DNA from: an uncultured Eubacteriales bacterium
GTDB taxonomy: Bacteria > Bacillota > Clostridia > Oscillospirales > Oscillospiraceae
Assembly: GCA_902461475.1 (NCBI GenBank)
Contig: CABPXX010000026.1
Span: forward strand, 1-9,882
DNA: 9,882 nt
Direction: 5' to 3'
Made by a program: the position numbers and the translations under genes. How positions within the stretch are numbered: the stretch's first letter is position 1; every line of letters begins with the position of its first letter. The notes beneath the pieces were generated by a model. That model was not told the origin of the DNA. It searched no databases and saw nothing but the letters and a program-made list of their open reading frames with translations. Shown here piece by piece: positions 1-5,972 of this stretch.

Positions 1-1345
1 CCATCCGCATAAACCCCACGTCGGTGGTGTCCGCCACGATCTCGGAGTTCAATCCGCCCATGATGCCCGCCAGGCCCACGGCCCGGTGCTCGTCGGCGAT
101 GACCAGGTGGTTGGCGGTGAGCTTGCGCACGTTGCCGTCCAGGGTGGTCAGTTCCTCGCCCTCCTCGGCCCGGCGGACGATGATGTGGCCGCCCTTCACA
201 TAGCGGTAGTCAAAGGCGTGCATGGGCTGGCCGTACTCCAGCATCACATAGTTGGTGATGTCCACGATGTTGTTGATGGGGCGCACACCCATGCTCCGCA
301 GCCGCTCCCGCATCCACTTGGGGGAGGGGGCGATCTTCACGTTCCGCACCATCCGGGCGGTGTACCGGGGCACCAGATCCGCGGCAGGGGTCTCGATGTC
401 CAGCAGGTCCGTCAGCACGCCGTCGGCGCCGCCCTGTACCTCCGGTTCGTGGAGAGTCAGGGGCTGCTGGTAGGTGGCGGCCACCTCCCGGGCCAGACCG
501 ATGACGCTGAGGCAGGCGGGGCGGGTGGGGGTGATCTCGAACTCCACCACATGGTCATCCGCGCCGATAATGGGCTTGATGTCATCGCCGTTCTGGATCC
601 CTTCCTCGTGGAGGACGAAGATGCCGTCGGGGATGCAGTGGGGGAACTCCTTCTGGTCGGCGTGGAGATCCTCCAGGGTGCAGATGGCGCCTGTCTTGGT
701 GTTGTAGGCCACCAGGTCCCCCTCGTGGAGGTTGGGGCAGATGGTGTCCGGCCCAGCGGTGGAGCCGCCCAGGTCCAGACAGGTGTGGAAGGTGTAGTCC
801 GGCTGGCTGGCGCACTCCAGGATCTTGGCGCACACCACCGGCCCGAACACCTTGTCACCGGGCTGGATGTCGGCGGGGATGGAGGGCTTGTCCTTGTCCA
901 GGGGGTGGTAGTCGTTCAGGATGGCGGCGGGGACGATAGCGGCGTAGGGGAAGTCCCGCTCATCCAGACCCAGCTCATAGAGGCCGCACATCATGCCGTT
1001 GGACTCCACGCCCCGCAGCTTGCCCTTCTCGATCTTCTTGCCGCCGGGGAGGGTGGAGTGGTCCAGGGCCACGGGTACCATATCGCCGGGGTGGATGTTC
1101 CAGGCGCCGGTGACAATCTGGATGGGCGCGCTCTGGCCCACATCCAGCTGGCAGATCCACATGTGGTCGGAATCCGGGTGGCGCTCCATGGTGAGGATGG
1201 TGCCCACCACGATATTGGAGATCTCGGCTCCCCGGTCCTCGGTGGTCTCCACCTTGGAGCCGGAGAGGGTCATGGCCTCGGCAAAGTCTTTATCGTTGGC
1301 GTCGACGTGCACAAACTCGTCCAGCCACTTTCTGCTCAGTAACAT
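1..1345 (-). CDS. pheT: Phenylalanine--tRNA ligase beta subunit (partial, C-terminus beyond left edge)
   Basis: Beta subunit of the (alpha-beta)2 cytosolic enzyme that charges tRNA-Phe. The minus-strand frame from the ATG at 1345 stays open to the window edge and gives 448 residues of a protein usually near 800. It begins MLLSRKWLDEFV, as is typical for PheT. An EMAP/OB-type tRNA-binding domain follows at about residues 40-150 (ICQLDVGQSAPIQIVTGAWN, later GGKKIEKGKLRGVESNGM). The B3/B4 editing region is recognisable from PRYTARMVRNVKIAPSPKWM, MGVRPINNIVDITNYVMLEY and GQPMHAFD to VGLAGIMGG near the edge. The anticodon-binding end is not visible. A GGAG lies 11 nt before the start. It is the second gene of the pheST operon but is separated from pheS by an unusually long hairpin-rich gap. 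The identification is firm. Confidence 0.97.
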   Translation of the reverse strand, partial: MLLSRKWLDEFVHVDANDKDFAEAMTLSGSKVETTEDRGAEISNIVVGTILTMERHPDSDHMWICQLDVGQSAPIQIVTGAWNIHPGDMVPVALDHSTLPGGKKIEKGKLRGVESNGMMCGLYELGLDERDFPYAAIVPAAILNDYHPLDKDKPSIPADIQPGDKVFGPVVCAKILECASQPDYTFHTCLDLGGSTAGPDTICPNLHEGDLVAYNTKTGAICTLEDLHADQKEFPHCIPDGIFVLHEEGIQNGDDIKPIIGADDHVVEFEITPTRPACLSVIGLAREVAATYQQPLTLHEPEVQGGADGVLTDLLDIETPAADLVPRYTARMVRNVKIAPSPKWMRERLRSMGVRPINNIVDITNYVMLEYGQPMHAFDYRYVKGGHIIVRRAEEGEELTTLDGNVRKLTANHLVIADEHRAVGLAGIMGGLNSEIVADTTDVGFMRM

Positions 1346-1373
1346 ATCTTCTATAACTCCTTTATATCGGAAT

Positions 1374-1557
1374 GCGGGAGTGCCCCGCAAAAGCCTCGCA
1401 GAGTTTCACGCCGCCGGCGTGAAAAAATATCCAGTCATTTTCGGAAGGACACGTGCCTGCCGAAAATTCCCTGACTCAGCCGCCTTGGGCGGCGTTCACC
1501 AGTGACCGATGTCACTGGTGAGGGGGAATCTAAAGGGGGGACGGGATCCCCTCTTTA
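1374..1557. repeat. Array of six consecutive hairpins between pheS and pheT
   Basis: The 216-nt pheS-pheT gap is almost filled by inverted repeats: GCGGG/CCCGC at 1374-1388; TTTCACGCC/GGCGTGAAA with a 3-nt loop at 1404-1424; ATTTTCGG/CCGAAAAT at 1437-1467, extended inward by AGG/CCT; GCCGCC/GGCGGC at 1479-1493; TCACCAGTGA/TCACTGGTGA with a 6-nt loop at 1496-1521; and TAAAGGGGG against CCCCTCTTTA at 1531-1557 with one bulged base. None has a U-tract placed for a minus-strand intrinsic terminator; the T6 run at 1422-1427 comes before its hairpin in transcript order. No ORF here looks like a gene. It could be a processing or attenuating spacer, or a dispersed intergenic repeat of this lineage; I cannot tell which from one copy. 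Confidence 0.75.
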
Positions 1558-1561
1558 AGAA

Positions 1562-2587
1562 CTAGAACTGTTCCAGGAATCGCACGTCGTTCTCAAAGAT
1601 CAGCCGCAGGTCGGCGATCTTGAACCGCCGCATGGCGGTGCGCTCCAGGCCGATGCCGAAGGCCCAGCCGGAGTATACCTCCGGGTCGATGCCGGACATC
1701 TTCAGCACCTTGGGGTGGATCATGCCGGCGCCCAGCAGCTCGATCCAGCCCTCGCCCTTACAGGTGGGGCAGCCCACGCCGCCGCACTTGTGGCACTGCA
1801 CGTCCATCTCGCAGGAGGGCTCGGTGAAGGGGAAGTGGTGGGGGCGGAACCGGGTCTTGGTGCCCTTGCCGTAGAGCTTCTCCACCACGGTGTTCAGGGT
1901 GCCCTTCAGGTCGGCCATGGTGACGTTCTTGTCGATAACCATGCCCTCCACCTGGTGGAACATGGGGGAGTGGGTGGCGTCCACCTCGTCCTTGCGGTAC
2001 ACACGGCCGGGGGCGATGATGCGGATGGGCAGCTCCATGGTGTCCATGGCCCGCACCTGCATGGGGGAGGTCTGGGAACGGAGCATCACTCGGCTGTCCT
2101 CGTCAAAGTAGAAGGTGTCGGACCAGTCCCGGGAGGGGTGGTTCTCCTCGGCGTTGAGGCGGTCGAAGTTCAGCTCGGCCAGCTCCACCTCGGGTCCGTC
2201 CAGTACGGTGAAGCCCATGCCGATGAAGATCTCCTTGATCTCATCCAGGGCGATATACATGGGGTGACGGTGACCAACCTTCACGGGCTTGCCGGGGATG
2301 GTCACGTCCAGGGCCTCGTCCTTGAGACGCTGCTCCAGGGCCTGGGCCTCCAGCTTCTTGCCCTGGGTCTCCAGAGCGGCCTCCAGGTCTGCGCGCACCT
2401 GGTTGGCCAGCTGGCCCATGACGGGGCGCTCCTCGGCGGAGAGCTTGCCCATCTGCTTGAGCACGCCGGTGAGCTCGCCCTTCTTGCCCAGGTACTGCAC
2501 CCGCAGGGCGTCCAGGGCTGCCAGGCTGTCGGCGGCCTCGAAGGCGGCAAGGGCCTGCACACGAATGTCGTTTAATTGCTGCTTCAT
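1562..2587 (-). CDS. pheS: Phenylalanine--tRNA ligase alpha subunit
   Basis: Catalytic subunit of class II phenylalanyl-tRNA synthetase; it activates phenylalanine with ATP and pairs with PheT. It is 341 aa, close to the usual bacterial length of about 340. Residues 1-85 form the N-terminal helical hairpin that contacts tRNA (MKQQLNDIRVQALAAFEAAD). The catalytic core carries motif 2 (RTSPMQVRAM), FHQVEGMVID, a four-cysteine cluster (CHKCGGVGCPTC) as in the B. subtilis type, GWIELLGAGMIHP, and motif 3 (GWAFGIGLERTAM). It ends FLEQF. The start is supported by AAAGGAAG a few bases upstream on the minus strand. It is the first gene after the T-box leader, so its expression should rise when uncharged tRNA-Phe accumulates. 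Confidence 0.98.
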   Translation of the reverse strand: MKQQLNDIRVQALAAFEAADSLAALDALRVQYLGKKGELTGVLKQMGKLSAEERPVMGQLANQVRADLEAALETQGKKLEAQALEQRLKDEALDVTIPGKPVKVGHRHPMYIALDEIKEIFIGMGFTVLDGPEVELAELNFDRLNAEENHPSRDWSDTFYFDEDSRVMLRSQTSPMQVRAMDTMELPIRIIAPGRVYRKDEVDATHSPMFHQVEGMVIDKNVTMADLKGTLNTVVEKLYGKGTKTRFRPHHFPFTEPSCEMDVQCHKCGGVGCPTCKGEGWIELLGAGMIHPKVLKMSGIDPEVYSGWAFGIGLERTAMRRFKIADLRLIFENDVRFLEQF

Positions 2588-2599
2588 CTATTCTCTTCC

Positions 2600-2857
2600 T
2601 TTCGGGTAAAATATAAAATGAAAAAAGCCTTTCCTCCCTACAAACAGGGACGAAAGGCCAGCCTTCCGCGGTACCACCCGCATTTGTGCGCCATGCGCAC
2701 ACACTCTTTGCCCCATAACGGAGGGCACACCGTCCTGCTCTCACAGGCCGCTCCCGGGCGAACCAAGCGACACACACCAAGGCGGCTTTCAGCCGGTGAC
2801 CGCCTCTCTCTGAGATATGCCAACACGCTATTTTCCCGTTCTTCGCATTTGCACTAA
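2600..2857 (-). promoter_or_regulatory. T-box leader of pheST, likely phenylalanine-specific
   Basis: The minus strand contains the conserved T-box sequence GGGTGGTACCGCG (plus-strand 2679-2667), whose bulge pairs with the free NCCA end of uncharged tRNA. It is followed by a terminator hairpin and U6, then pheS. Upstream, an AGAGAG element and a distal hairpin (GGCGG/CCGCC, 2804-2781) look like the upper part of Stem I. The only UUC in the upstream part is at 2762-2760, in GGTTCGCCCGGGAGC, about where the specifier loop should lie. UUC is a Phe codon and matches the downstream gene. The T-box identity is firm; the exact specifier loop is inferred by position and not from a full fold. Confidence 0.93.
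2621..2658 (-). terminator. T-box terminator hairpin before pheS
   Basis: On the minus strand GCCTTTC (2658-2652) pairs with GAAAGGC (2633-2627). Inside, after one G-G mismatch, TCCCT pairs with AGGGA around a 6-nt loop, and six U follow (2626-2621). The T-box element lies just upstream, so an alternative antiterminator helix is expected when uncharged tRNA-Phe binds. Confidence 0.92.
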
Positions 2858-2862
2858 AAACT

Positions 2863-2891
2863 TTTATATCACAATATAGGTTGAAAAGCAA
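2863..2891 (-). promoter_or_regulatory. Sigma-A-type promoter of the pheST T-box transcript
   Basis: The minus strand reads TTGCTT (2891-2886), a 17-bp spacer, then TATAAA (2868-2863). This places the start near 2856, just before the T-box leader. The -35 box overlaps the -35 box of the divergent promoter by one base pair. Confidence 0.7.
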
Positions 2892-2909
2892 GAGGGAAAA
2901 CTTTATAAT
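2881..2909 (+). promoter_or_regulatory. Sigma-A-type promoter of the lipoprotein-alr-mazF operon
   Basis: TTGAAA at 2881-2886, a 17-bp spacer, and a perfect TATAAT at 2904-2909; transcription would start near 2916. The leader of about 90 nt contains a perfect 8-bp hairpin (AGGGGCGG/CCGCCCCT, 2961-2982) before the ribosome-binding site. Confidence 0.8.
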
Positions 2910-2960
2910 GGGGCGTGCACGATCTGACATACCCCCATCTCGGCTTCATATATATGGGAC

Positions 2961-2982
2961 AGGGGCGGTGGTTTCCGCCCCT
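2961..2982 (+). promoter_or_regulatory. Hairpin in the leader of the lipoprotein operon
   Basis: AGGGGCGG pairs with CCGCCCCT around a 6-nt loop (TGGTTT). It lies in the predicted 5' untranslated region, 25 nt before the TTG start. There is no U-tract, so it is not a terminator. The downstream GGGGGG site stays outside the stem, although it could compete for pairing with CCGCCCC. Function unknown. Confidence 0.45.
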
Positions 2983-3007
2983 CAAGTACGGGAAAGGGGG
3001 GAGCGCA

Positions 3008-3664
3008 TTGCGCAGAGAATTGGCCTGCGGAGCGCTGATGATGACGGTGCTGCTCACAGGCTGCTCCAAGCAGGACCAGCAGGCGCAGCAGCAGGGCGTG
3101 CTGCTGCGGGGCCAGTACCAGGCCATGAGCGGCTGGTCGGGCACCTTCCGGGTCAGCGCCCATTTAGGCCAGCAGCTCTACGAGTTCACCTTGGAGGGGA
3201 CGGCCCAGCAGGAGGGAGAGACGGTGCTCACTGTGGTGGAGCCGGAGTGGATGGCAGGAGTCACCGCCCGAATGACCGATGAGGAGGCTGTCTTGGAGTA
3301 TGACGGAGCGGGGATGACCTTGGGCACCCTCAACGGGGACGGCCTGAGCCCCATTGCCGCCATACCGGAGATGCTGGACCAGGTGGCCCAGGGCTACATA
3401 GCCCAGTGCAGCTGGGCGCAGGAGGGGGAGGACACCTTCCTGGAACTGACCTGCCGGGACCCGGAGCAGGAGCAGGGAGCGGGCACGGAGTATACCATGT
3501 GGTTTGCCCCGGACACCTTTGCCCTTCGCATGGCGGAGGTACAGGTGGAAGGAGTCACCGTGCTCACCGTGACAAGTGATGATTTTACCATGGAGATGAA
3601 CGAGGATGAATCAACAGACCATGCGGACCTGGACGGAGATCCGTCTGGACAATCTGGAGCATAA
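3008..3664 (+). CDS. GerS/LolA-like lipoprotein encoded upstream of alr
   Basis: Predicted 218-aa membrane-anchored lipoprotein. The frame is open from 2915, but I place the start at TTG 3008. A GGGGGG ribosome-binding site lies 6-7 nt before it, and from there the product begins as a short lipoprotein signal (RRELACGALMMTV) ending in the lipobox LLTGC, with Cys19 as the lipidated residue. The mature part shows repeated short beta-type stretches (GWSGTFRVSAHL, LYEFTLEGTAQQ, ETVLTVVEPEWMAGVTARM, FLELTCRD, YTMWFAPDTFALRMAEVQVE), consistent with a LolA-like fold. In Clostridioides difficile the lipoprotein GerS, which binds the cortex amidase CwlD, is encoded immediately upstream of alr2; the same arrangement here makes a GerS homologue likely. 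This rests on context and general shape, not on residue identity. Its last 59 nt overlap alr. Confidence 0.7.
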   Translation: MRRELACGALMMTVLLTGCSKQDQQAQQQGVLLRGQYQAMSGWSGTFRVSAHLGQQLYEFTLEGTAQQEGETVLTVVEPEWMAGVTARMTDEEAVLEYDGAGMTLGTLNGDGLSPIAAIPEMLDQVAQGYIAQCSWAQEGEDTFLELTCRDPEQEQGAGTEYTMWFAPDTFALRMAEVQVEGVTVLTVTSDDFTMEMNEDESTDHADLDGDPSGQSGA

Positions 3665-4736
3665 TTACCATGTATTGCGGTCTTGCGCCCCCCAGAGCAA
3701 GTTTCTGGGCGTGGTGAAGGCCAACGCCTACGGACACGGGGCGGAGGAAGTGGCCCACAAATTGCAGCAGCTGGGAGCGGACTATCTGGCCGTGGCCTGC
3801 CTCAACGAGGCCACCGAGCTGCGAGGGGCGGGCATCACCATGCCCATTCTCATCCTGGGGGCCACCCCGGCAGAGTTTGCCCCCCAGGTGGTGGAACACG
3901 ACCTGACCCAGGCGGTGTTTACCCTGGAGCTGGCCCAGGCCCTGTCCAAGGCCGCTGTGGCCCAGGGCAAGCGGGCCAAAATCCACGTCAAGCTGGACAC
4001 CGGCATGAGCCGTCTGGGTATTCTGGCCCATGACCCGGCCCAGGCTGCCCAGGACGTGGACGCCCTGTGCGCCCTGGAGGGGCTGGAGGCGGAGGGGATT
4101 TTCACCCACTTTGCCAACGCCGACGGGGACGAGGGGTACACCATGGAGCAGTTCACCCGCTTTCTGGACACCCTGGATGTGCTGAAAAACACCTATGGAC
4201 GCACCTTCCAGCTGCGCCACTGCGCGGCCAGTGCCGCCGTGCTCAACTTCCCCTGCACCCACCTGGATATGGTGCGCCCGGGCATTGCCCTGTACGGCTA
4301 CCTGCCCGACCCCTCCTGCCAGGGGCTGGACGCCGGAGAGCTGTGGCCGGTGATGACCCTGAAGACCCGGGTGGCGGCGGTGCGGGAGCTGCCGGGGGAC
4401 ACCCCGGTGAGCTACGGCTGCACCCAGCACATGCCCGCCTCCGGCGGTCGGGTGGCGGTGCTGCCGGTGGGCTATGCCGACGGCCTGCACCGGGTGTTGT
4501 CCGGCCAGGGCACCGTGCTGGTGGGCGGCCAGGAGCGGCCCATTGTGGGCCGGGTGTGCATGGACATGTGCATGGTGGCCCTCCAGGAGGAGGACCAGGT
4601 GCAGCCGGGGGACGAGGTGGAGCTGTTTGGCGCCCACCACTCCCTGGAGGATATGGCCCAGCTGGCGGGGACCATCCCCTATGAGCTGCTGTGCGCCGTC
4701 TCCCCCCGGGTGCCCAGATTGTACCGGGGCGCATAA
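3606..4736 (+). CDS. alr: Alanine racemase, PLP-dependent
   Basis: Interconverts L- and D-alanine for peptidoglycan precursors (the C. difficile paralogue Alr2 also acts on serine, relevant to germinants). It is 376 aa, the usual length. The N-terminal TIM barrel holds the PLP lysine in VVKANAYGHG (Lys38), then HVKLDTGMSRLG, EGIFTHFANAD, CAASAA and MVRPGIALYG. The C-terminal beta domain holds the second catalytic base, Tyr270, in VSYGCTQ, then VLPVGYADGL and GRVCMDMCMV. The ATG at 3606 has GGAG 10 nt upstream; ATG 3621 (MRTWTEIRLDNL) is the alternative and has no better site. The start lies inside the lipoprotein gene, so the two are probably translationally coupled. All catalytic motifs are present. 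Confidence 0.97.
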   Translation: MNQQTMRTWTEIRLDNLEHNYHVLRSCAPQSKFLGVVKANAYGHGAEEVAHKLQQLGADYLAVACLNEATELRGAGITMPILILGATPAEFAPQVVEHDLTQAVFTLELAQALSKAAVAQGKRAKIHVKLDTGMSRLGILAHDPAQAAQDVDALCALEGLEAEGIFTHFANADGDEGYTMEQFTRFLDTLDVLKNTYGRTFQLRHCAASAAVLNFPCTHLDMVRPGIALYGYLPDPSCQGLDAGELWPVMTLKTRVAAVRELPGDTPVSYGCTQHMPASGGRVAVLPVGYADGLHRVLSGQGTVLVGGQERPIVGRVCMDMCMVALQEEDQVQPGDEVELFGAHHSLEDMAQLAGTIPYELLCAVSPRVPRLYRGA

Positions 4737-4743
4737 GATAACA

Positions 4744-4759
4744 CGGGGGGTCGCCCCCG
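4744..4759. repeat. Short GC hairpin after alr
   Basis: CGGGGG pairs with CCCCCG around GTCG, 7 nt after the alr stop. It has no U-tract, so it is more likely an RNA-stabilising or pausing element than a terminator. A second inverted repeat, CCGGTG with CACCGG, follows at about 4789-4815. Confidence 0.4.
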
Positions 4760-4844
4760 AGGGAGCGGCGAGAGATGGAGCGGCACCCGGTGGCGAAGGA
4801 ATCCTGTTTCACCGGTATAAGATCCGCCCCACCGTGGGAGAATG

Positions 4845-4881
4845 ATAGTACCCGGCAGGCATGGCAAGGACCGGGCACTAT
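4845..4881. promoter_or_regulatory. Inverted repeat in front of mazF
   Basis: ATAGTACCCGG (4845-4855) and CCGGGCACTAT (4871-4881) pair at 10 of 11 positions around a 15-nt loop. The repeat ends 10 nt before the GGAG of mazF. MazE-type and other toxin-antitoxin proteins bind palindromes in such places, but this gap has no antitoxin gene. It could equally be an RNA hairpin limiting mazF translation or read-through from alr. The pairing is seen; the role is a guess. Confidence 0.4.
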
Positions 4882-4905
4882 AAATCCGGCGGAGTGTGAA
4901 ATCCT

Positions 4906-5271
4906 GTGGACAACAGTGTCAAACGCGGCGATATTTATTACGCCGACCTCAGTCCGGTGGTGGGCAGCGAACAAGGGGGCGTTCGCCCTGTCCTGATCGT
5001 GCAAAACGACACCGGAAACAAACACAGCCCCACTGTCATTGCAGCGGCCATCACCTCTCAGACGGGGAAGGCCCGACTGCCCACCCATATCACCCTGGCA
5101 GCCCACAGCTATGGTCTGCCCAAGGACTCCATCGTGCTGTTGGAGCAGATTCGTACCCTGGACAAACGGCGGCTACGGGAACATATGGGCCGGGTGGACG
5201 AACAAGTGATGAAAAAGGTGGATGGCGCCATTGCCGTGAGCTTCGGCCTGTCCAACCAACAACTGGTTTGA
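4906..5271 (+). CDS. mazF: MazF/NdoA (PemK-like) endoribonuclease toxin, no adjacent antitoxin
   Basis: Sequence-specific, ribosome-independent mRNA interferase, 121 aa, very close in sequence pattern to B. subtilis NdoA (family cleavage site UACAU in Firmicutes; not deducible for this protein). Visible motifs are [20 protein letters not shown], then RPVLIVQND and ITSQ, with Arg27 and Thr50 at the positions of NdoA's catalytic Arg25 and Thr48. [21 protein letters not shown] and a helical C-terminus complete the fold. It starts at GTG 4906 with GGAG 11 nt upstream. In B. subtilis the order is alr-mazE-mazF; here the 169 nt after alr contain no MazE-like ORF. The active site looks intact, so the antitoxin must be elsewhere, replaced, or unnecessary. 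Confidence 0.95.
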   Translation: MDNSVKRGDIYYADLSPVVGSEQGGVRPVLIVQNDTGNKHSPTVIAAAITSQTGKARLPTHITLAAHSYGLPKDSIVLLEQIRTLDKRRLREHMGRVDEQVMKKVDGAIAVSFGLSNQQLV

Positions 5272-5272
5272 T

Positions 5273-5325
5273 GAGGCGGCCTGCCTGGAGGAACCAGGCA
5301 GGCCGCCTCTGTATGTCGCTGTTTT
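5273..5325 (+). terminator. Terminator of the lipoprotein-alr-mazF operon
   Basis: A perfect 16-bp stem (5273-5288 with 5294-5309, beginning GAGGCGGCCTG) with a 5-nt loop starts one base after the mazF stop codon. The U-rich tail is poor and delayed (GTTTT at 5321-5325), so termination may be partial. The stem is palindromic enough to act on either strand. Confidence 0.75.
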
Positions 5326-5340
5326 GGGGTTTACAAAAGG

Positions 5341-5370
5341 TTCACAACTGGTTCCCAAATTGTCTATCAT
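5341..5370 (+). promoter_or_regulatory. Promoter of the candidate non-coding RNA
   Basis: TTCACA (5341-5346), an 18-bp spacer and TATCAT (5365-5370). The predicted start at 5376-5378 coincides with the first base of a stem that closes on the far end of the RNA, which supports both calls. Confidence 0.5.
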
Positions 5371-5376
5371 TCGACA

Positions 5377-5556
5377 TAGGGGTTCTGGTATCATAGGCCA
5401 TGTCAGGAAGAGATGTCCAGGCAGAGCTGAGACCTCCCTTGACAGCGACGAACGAACAACCGGGGCTGCTCTGGCAGCAGTCGGAGCCCCCCGGACAAAC
5501 AACTCCAGAGACACCCTCTCTGTTTTTGCCGCCCAGGAATGGGCGGCTATATTTTT
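5377..5556 (+). ncRNA. Candidate structured non-coding RNA (family not recognised)
   Basis: About 180 nt between mazF and the glycosidase gene has its own promoter and terminator and no convincing ORF. The ends pair: AGGG (5378-5381) with CCCT (5514-5517), then TCTGG (5384-5388) with CCAGA (5505-5509), separated by a small internal loop. Inside are a hairpin closed by TGTCA/TTGACA (about 5404-5447), a single-stranded A-rich linker (GCGACGAACGAACAA), a strong GC hairpin closed by CCGG repeats with inner CTGC/GCAG (about 5460-5494), and a second linker (ACAAACAAC). The result is a three-way junction with A-rich joins. A 6S RNA was considered because of the size and closed ends, but the inside does not form one long bubble-bearing rod. 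A riboswitch-like leader for the downstream gene is possible, although the terminator lies 210 nt before its start. Confidence 0.5.
5528..5556 (+). terminator. Intrinsic terminator of the candidate RNA
   Basis: GCCGCCCA pairs with TGGGCGGC around a GGAA tetraloop, followed by TATATTTTT. This is a well-formed plus-strand Rho-independent terminator in the middle of an otherwise gene-free stretch, so something upstream of it is transcribed. Confidence 0.88.
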
Positions 5557-5631
5557 GCCCTTTTGCAGGAAAAATATGTATCTTATGCGAAGTGCACAAA
5601 ACGGGCGTGTAAATTTACTAAAAAAACACAC

Positions 5632-5660
5632 TGGTCACGGGGATTCCTTTGTAGTATTCT
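5632..5660 (+). promoter_or_regulatory. Possible promoter of the glycosidase gene
   Basis: TGGTCA (5632-5637), a 17-bp spacer, TATTCT (5655-5660). Each box matches consensus at four of six positions. The surrounding DNA (5557-5766) is clearly more AT-rich than the genes and holds nothing else I can support. Confidence 0.3.
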
Positions 5661-5965
5661 TATAGAACTGGAAATATTTACAGCACTGTGAAGAGGGGGA
5701 ATAAAGGGGAATCTGTCATCTTTCAACGAACGGGATACAAAAGAGTGGAAAGGAGAACTGTGAACCATGGGTGTTCAAAAAATTCTGAAACGAGGGGCGG
5801 CGGTGGCGCTGTGCGGCGCGCTGCTGGCCCAGCCTTGCCTGGTGGCGGTATCCCAGGCTAAGGACAGCACGGTGTTGTACACCGTCAACTGTGGCACGCC
5901 GGACCCCTCGGTGGTACCCAACGGGTACAGCCTGGGCGCCTGCCAGAGCCGTGTGGACCAGGCCT

Positions 5966-5972
5966 GGGGGGG
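5966..5972 (+). repeat. G7 homopolymer at the first frame change of the glycosidase gene
   Basis: Seven G follow GCCT. With six G the frame joins cleanly as DQAWGDRETGYSWGYF, matching the motif spacing of this N-terminal module in other Firmicute glycosidases. With seven, the signal-peptide frame ends at a stop at 6118-6120. Confidence 0.8.

Noticed and set aside
86..1342. 418-aa plus-strand open frame
   Set aside because: It is antisense to pheT and rich in Gly, Val, His and Leu, the usual product of reading a GC-rich gene backwards; no motif or ribosome-binding site.
1374..1557. CRISPR array
   Set aside because: The hairpins differ in sequence from one another; there is no regularly spaced direct repeat, and no cas gene in the window.
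2241..2930. 229-aa minus-strand frame across the T-box
   Set aside because: It crosses the T-box, the terminator and the pheS start out of frame with pheS; the RNA signals explain this region.
3585..4640. 351-aa minus-strand open frame opposite alr
   Set aside because: Same reasoning: low-complexity His/Gly/Val composition, opposite a gene with all catalytic motifs.
4775..4996. 73-aa ORF between alr and mazF as a possible antitoxin
   Set aside because: It runs 91 nt into mazF in another frame, has no ribbon-helix-helix or other antitoxin pattern and no convincing ribosome-binding site.
5377..5556. 6S RNA (ssrS) assignment
   Set aside because: Length and paired ends fit, but the interior folds better as two separate hairpins than as a rod with a central bubble; left unassigned.
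5324..5665. 113-aa ORF across the gap after mazF
   Set aside because: It would read through a promoter, a structured RNA and a strong intrinsic terminator and lacks any family pattern.
5966..5972. Programmed ribosomal frameshift at the G7 tract
   Set aside because: There is no known slippery-site arrangement with a stop and stimulatory structure close by, and a second unrelated frame change in the same gene argues for mutation, phase variation or error.
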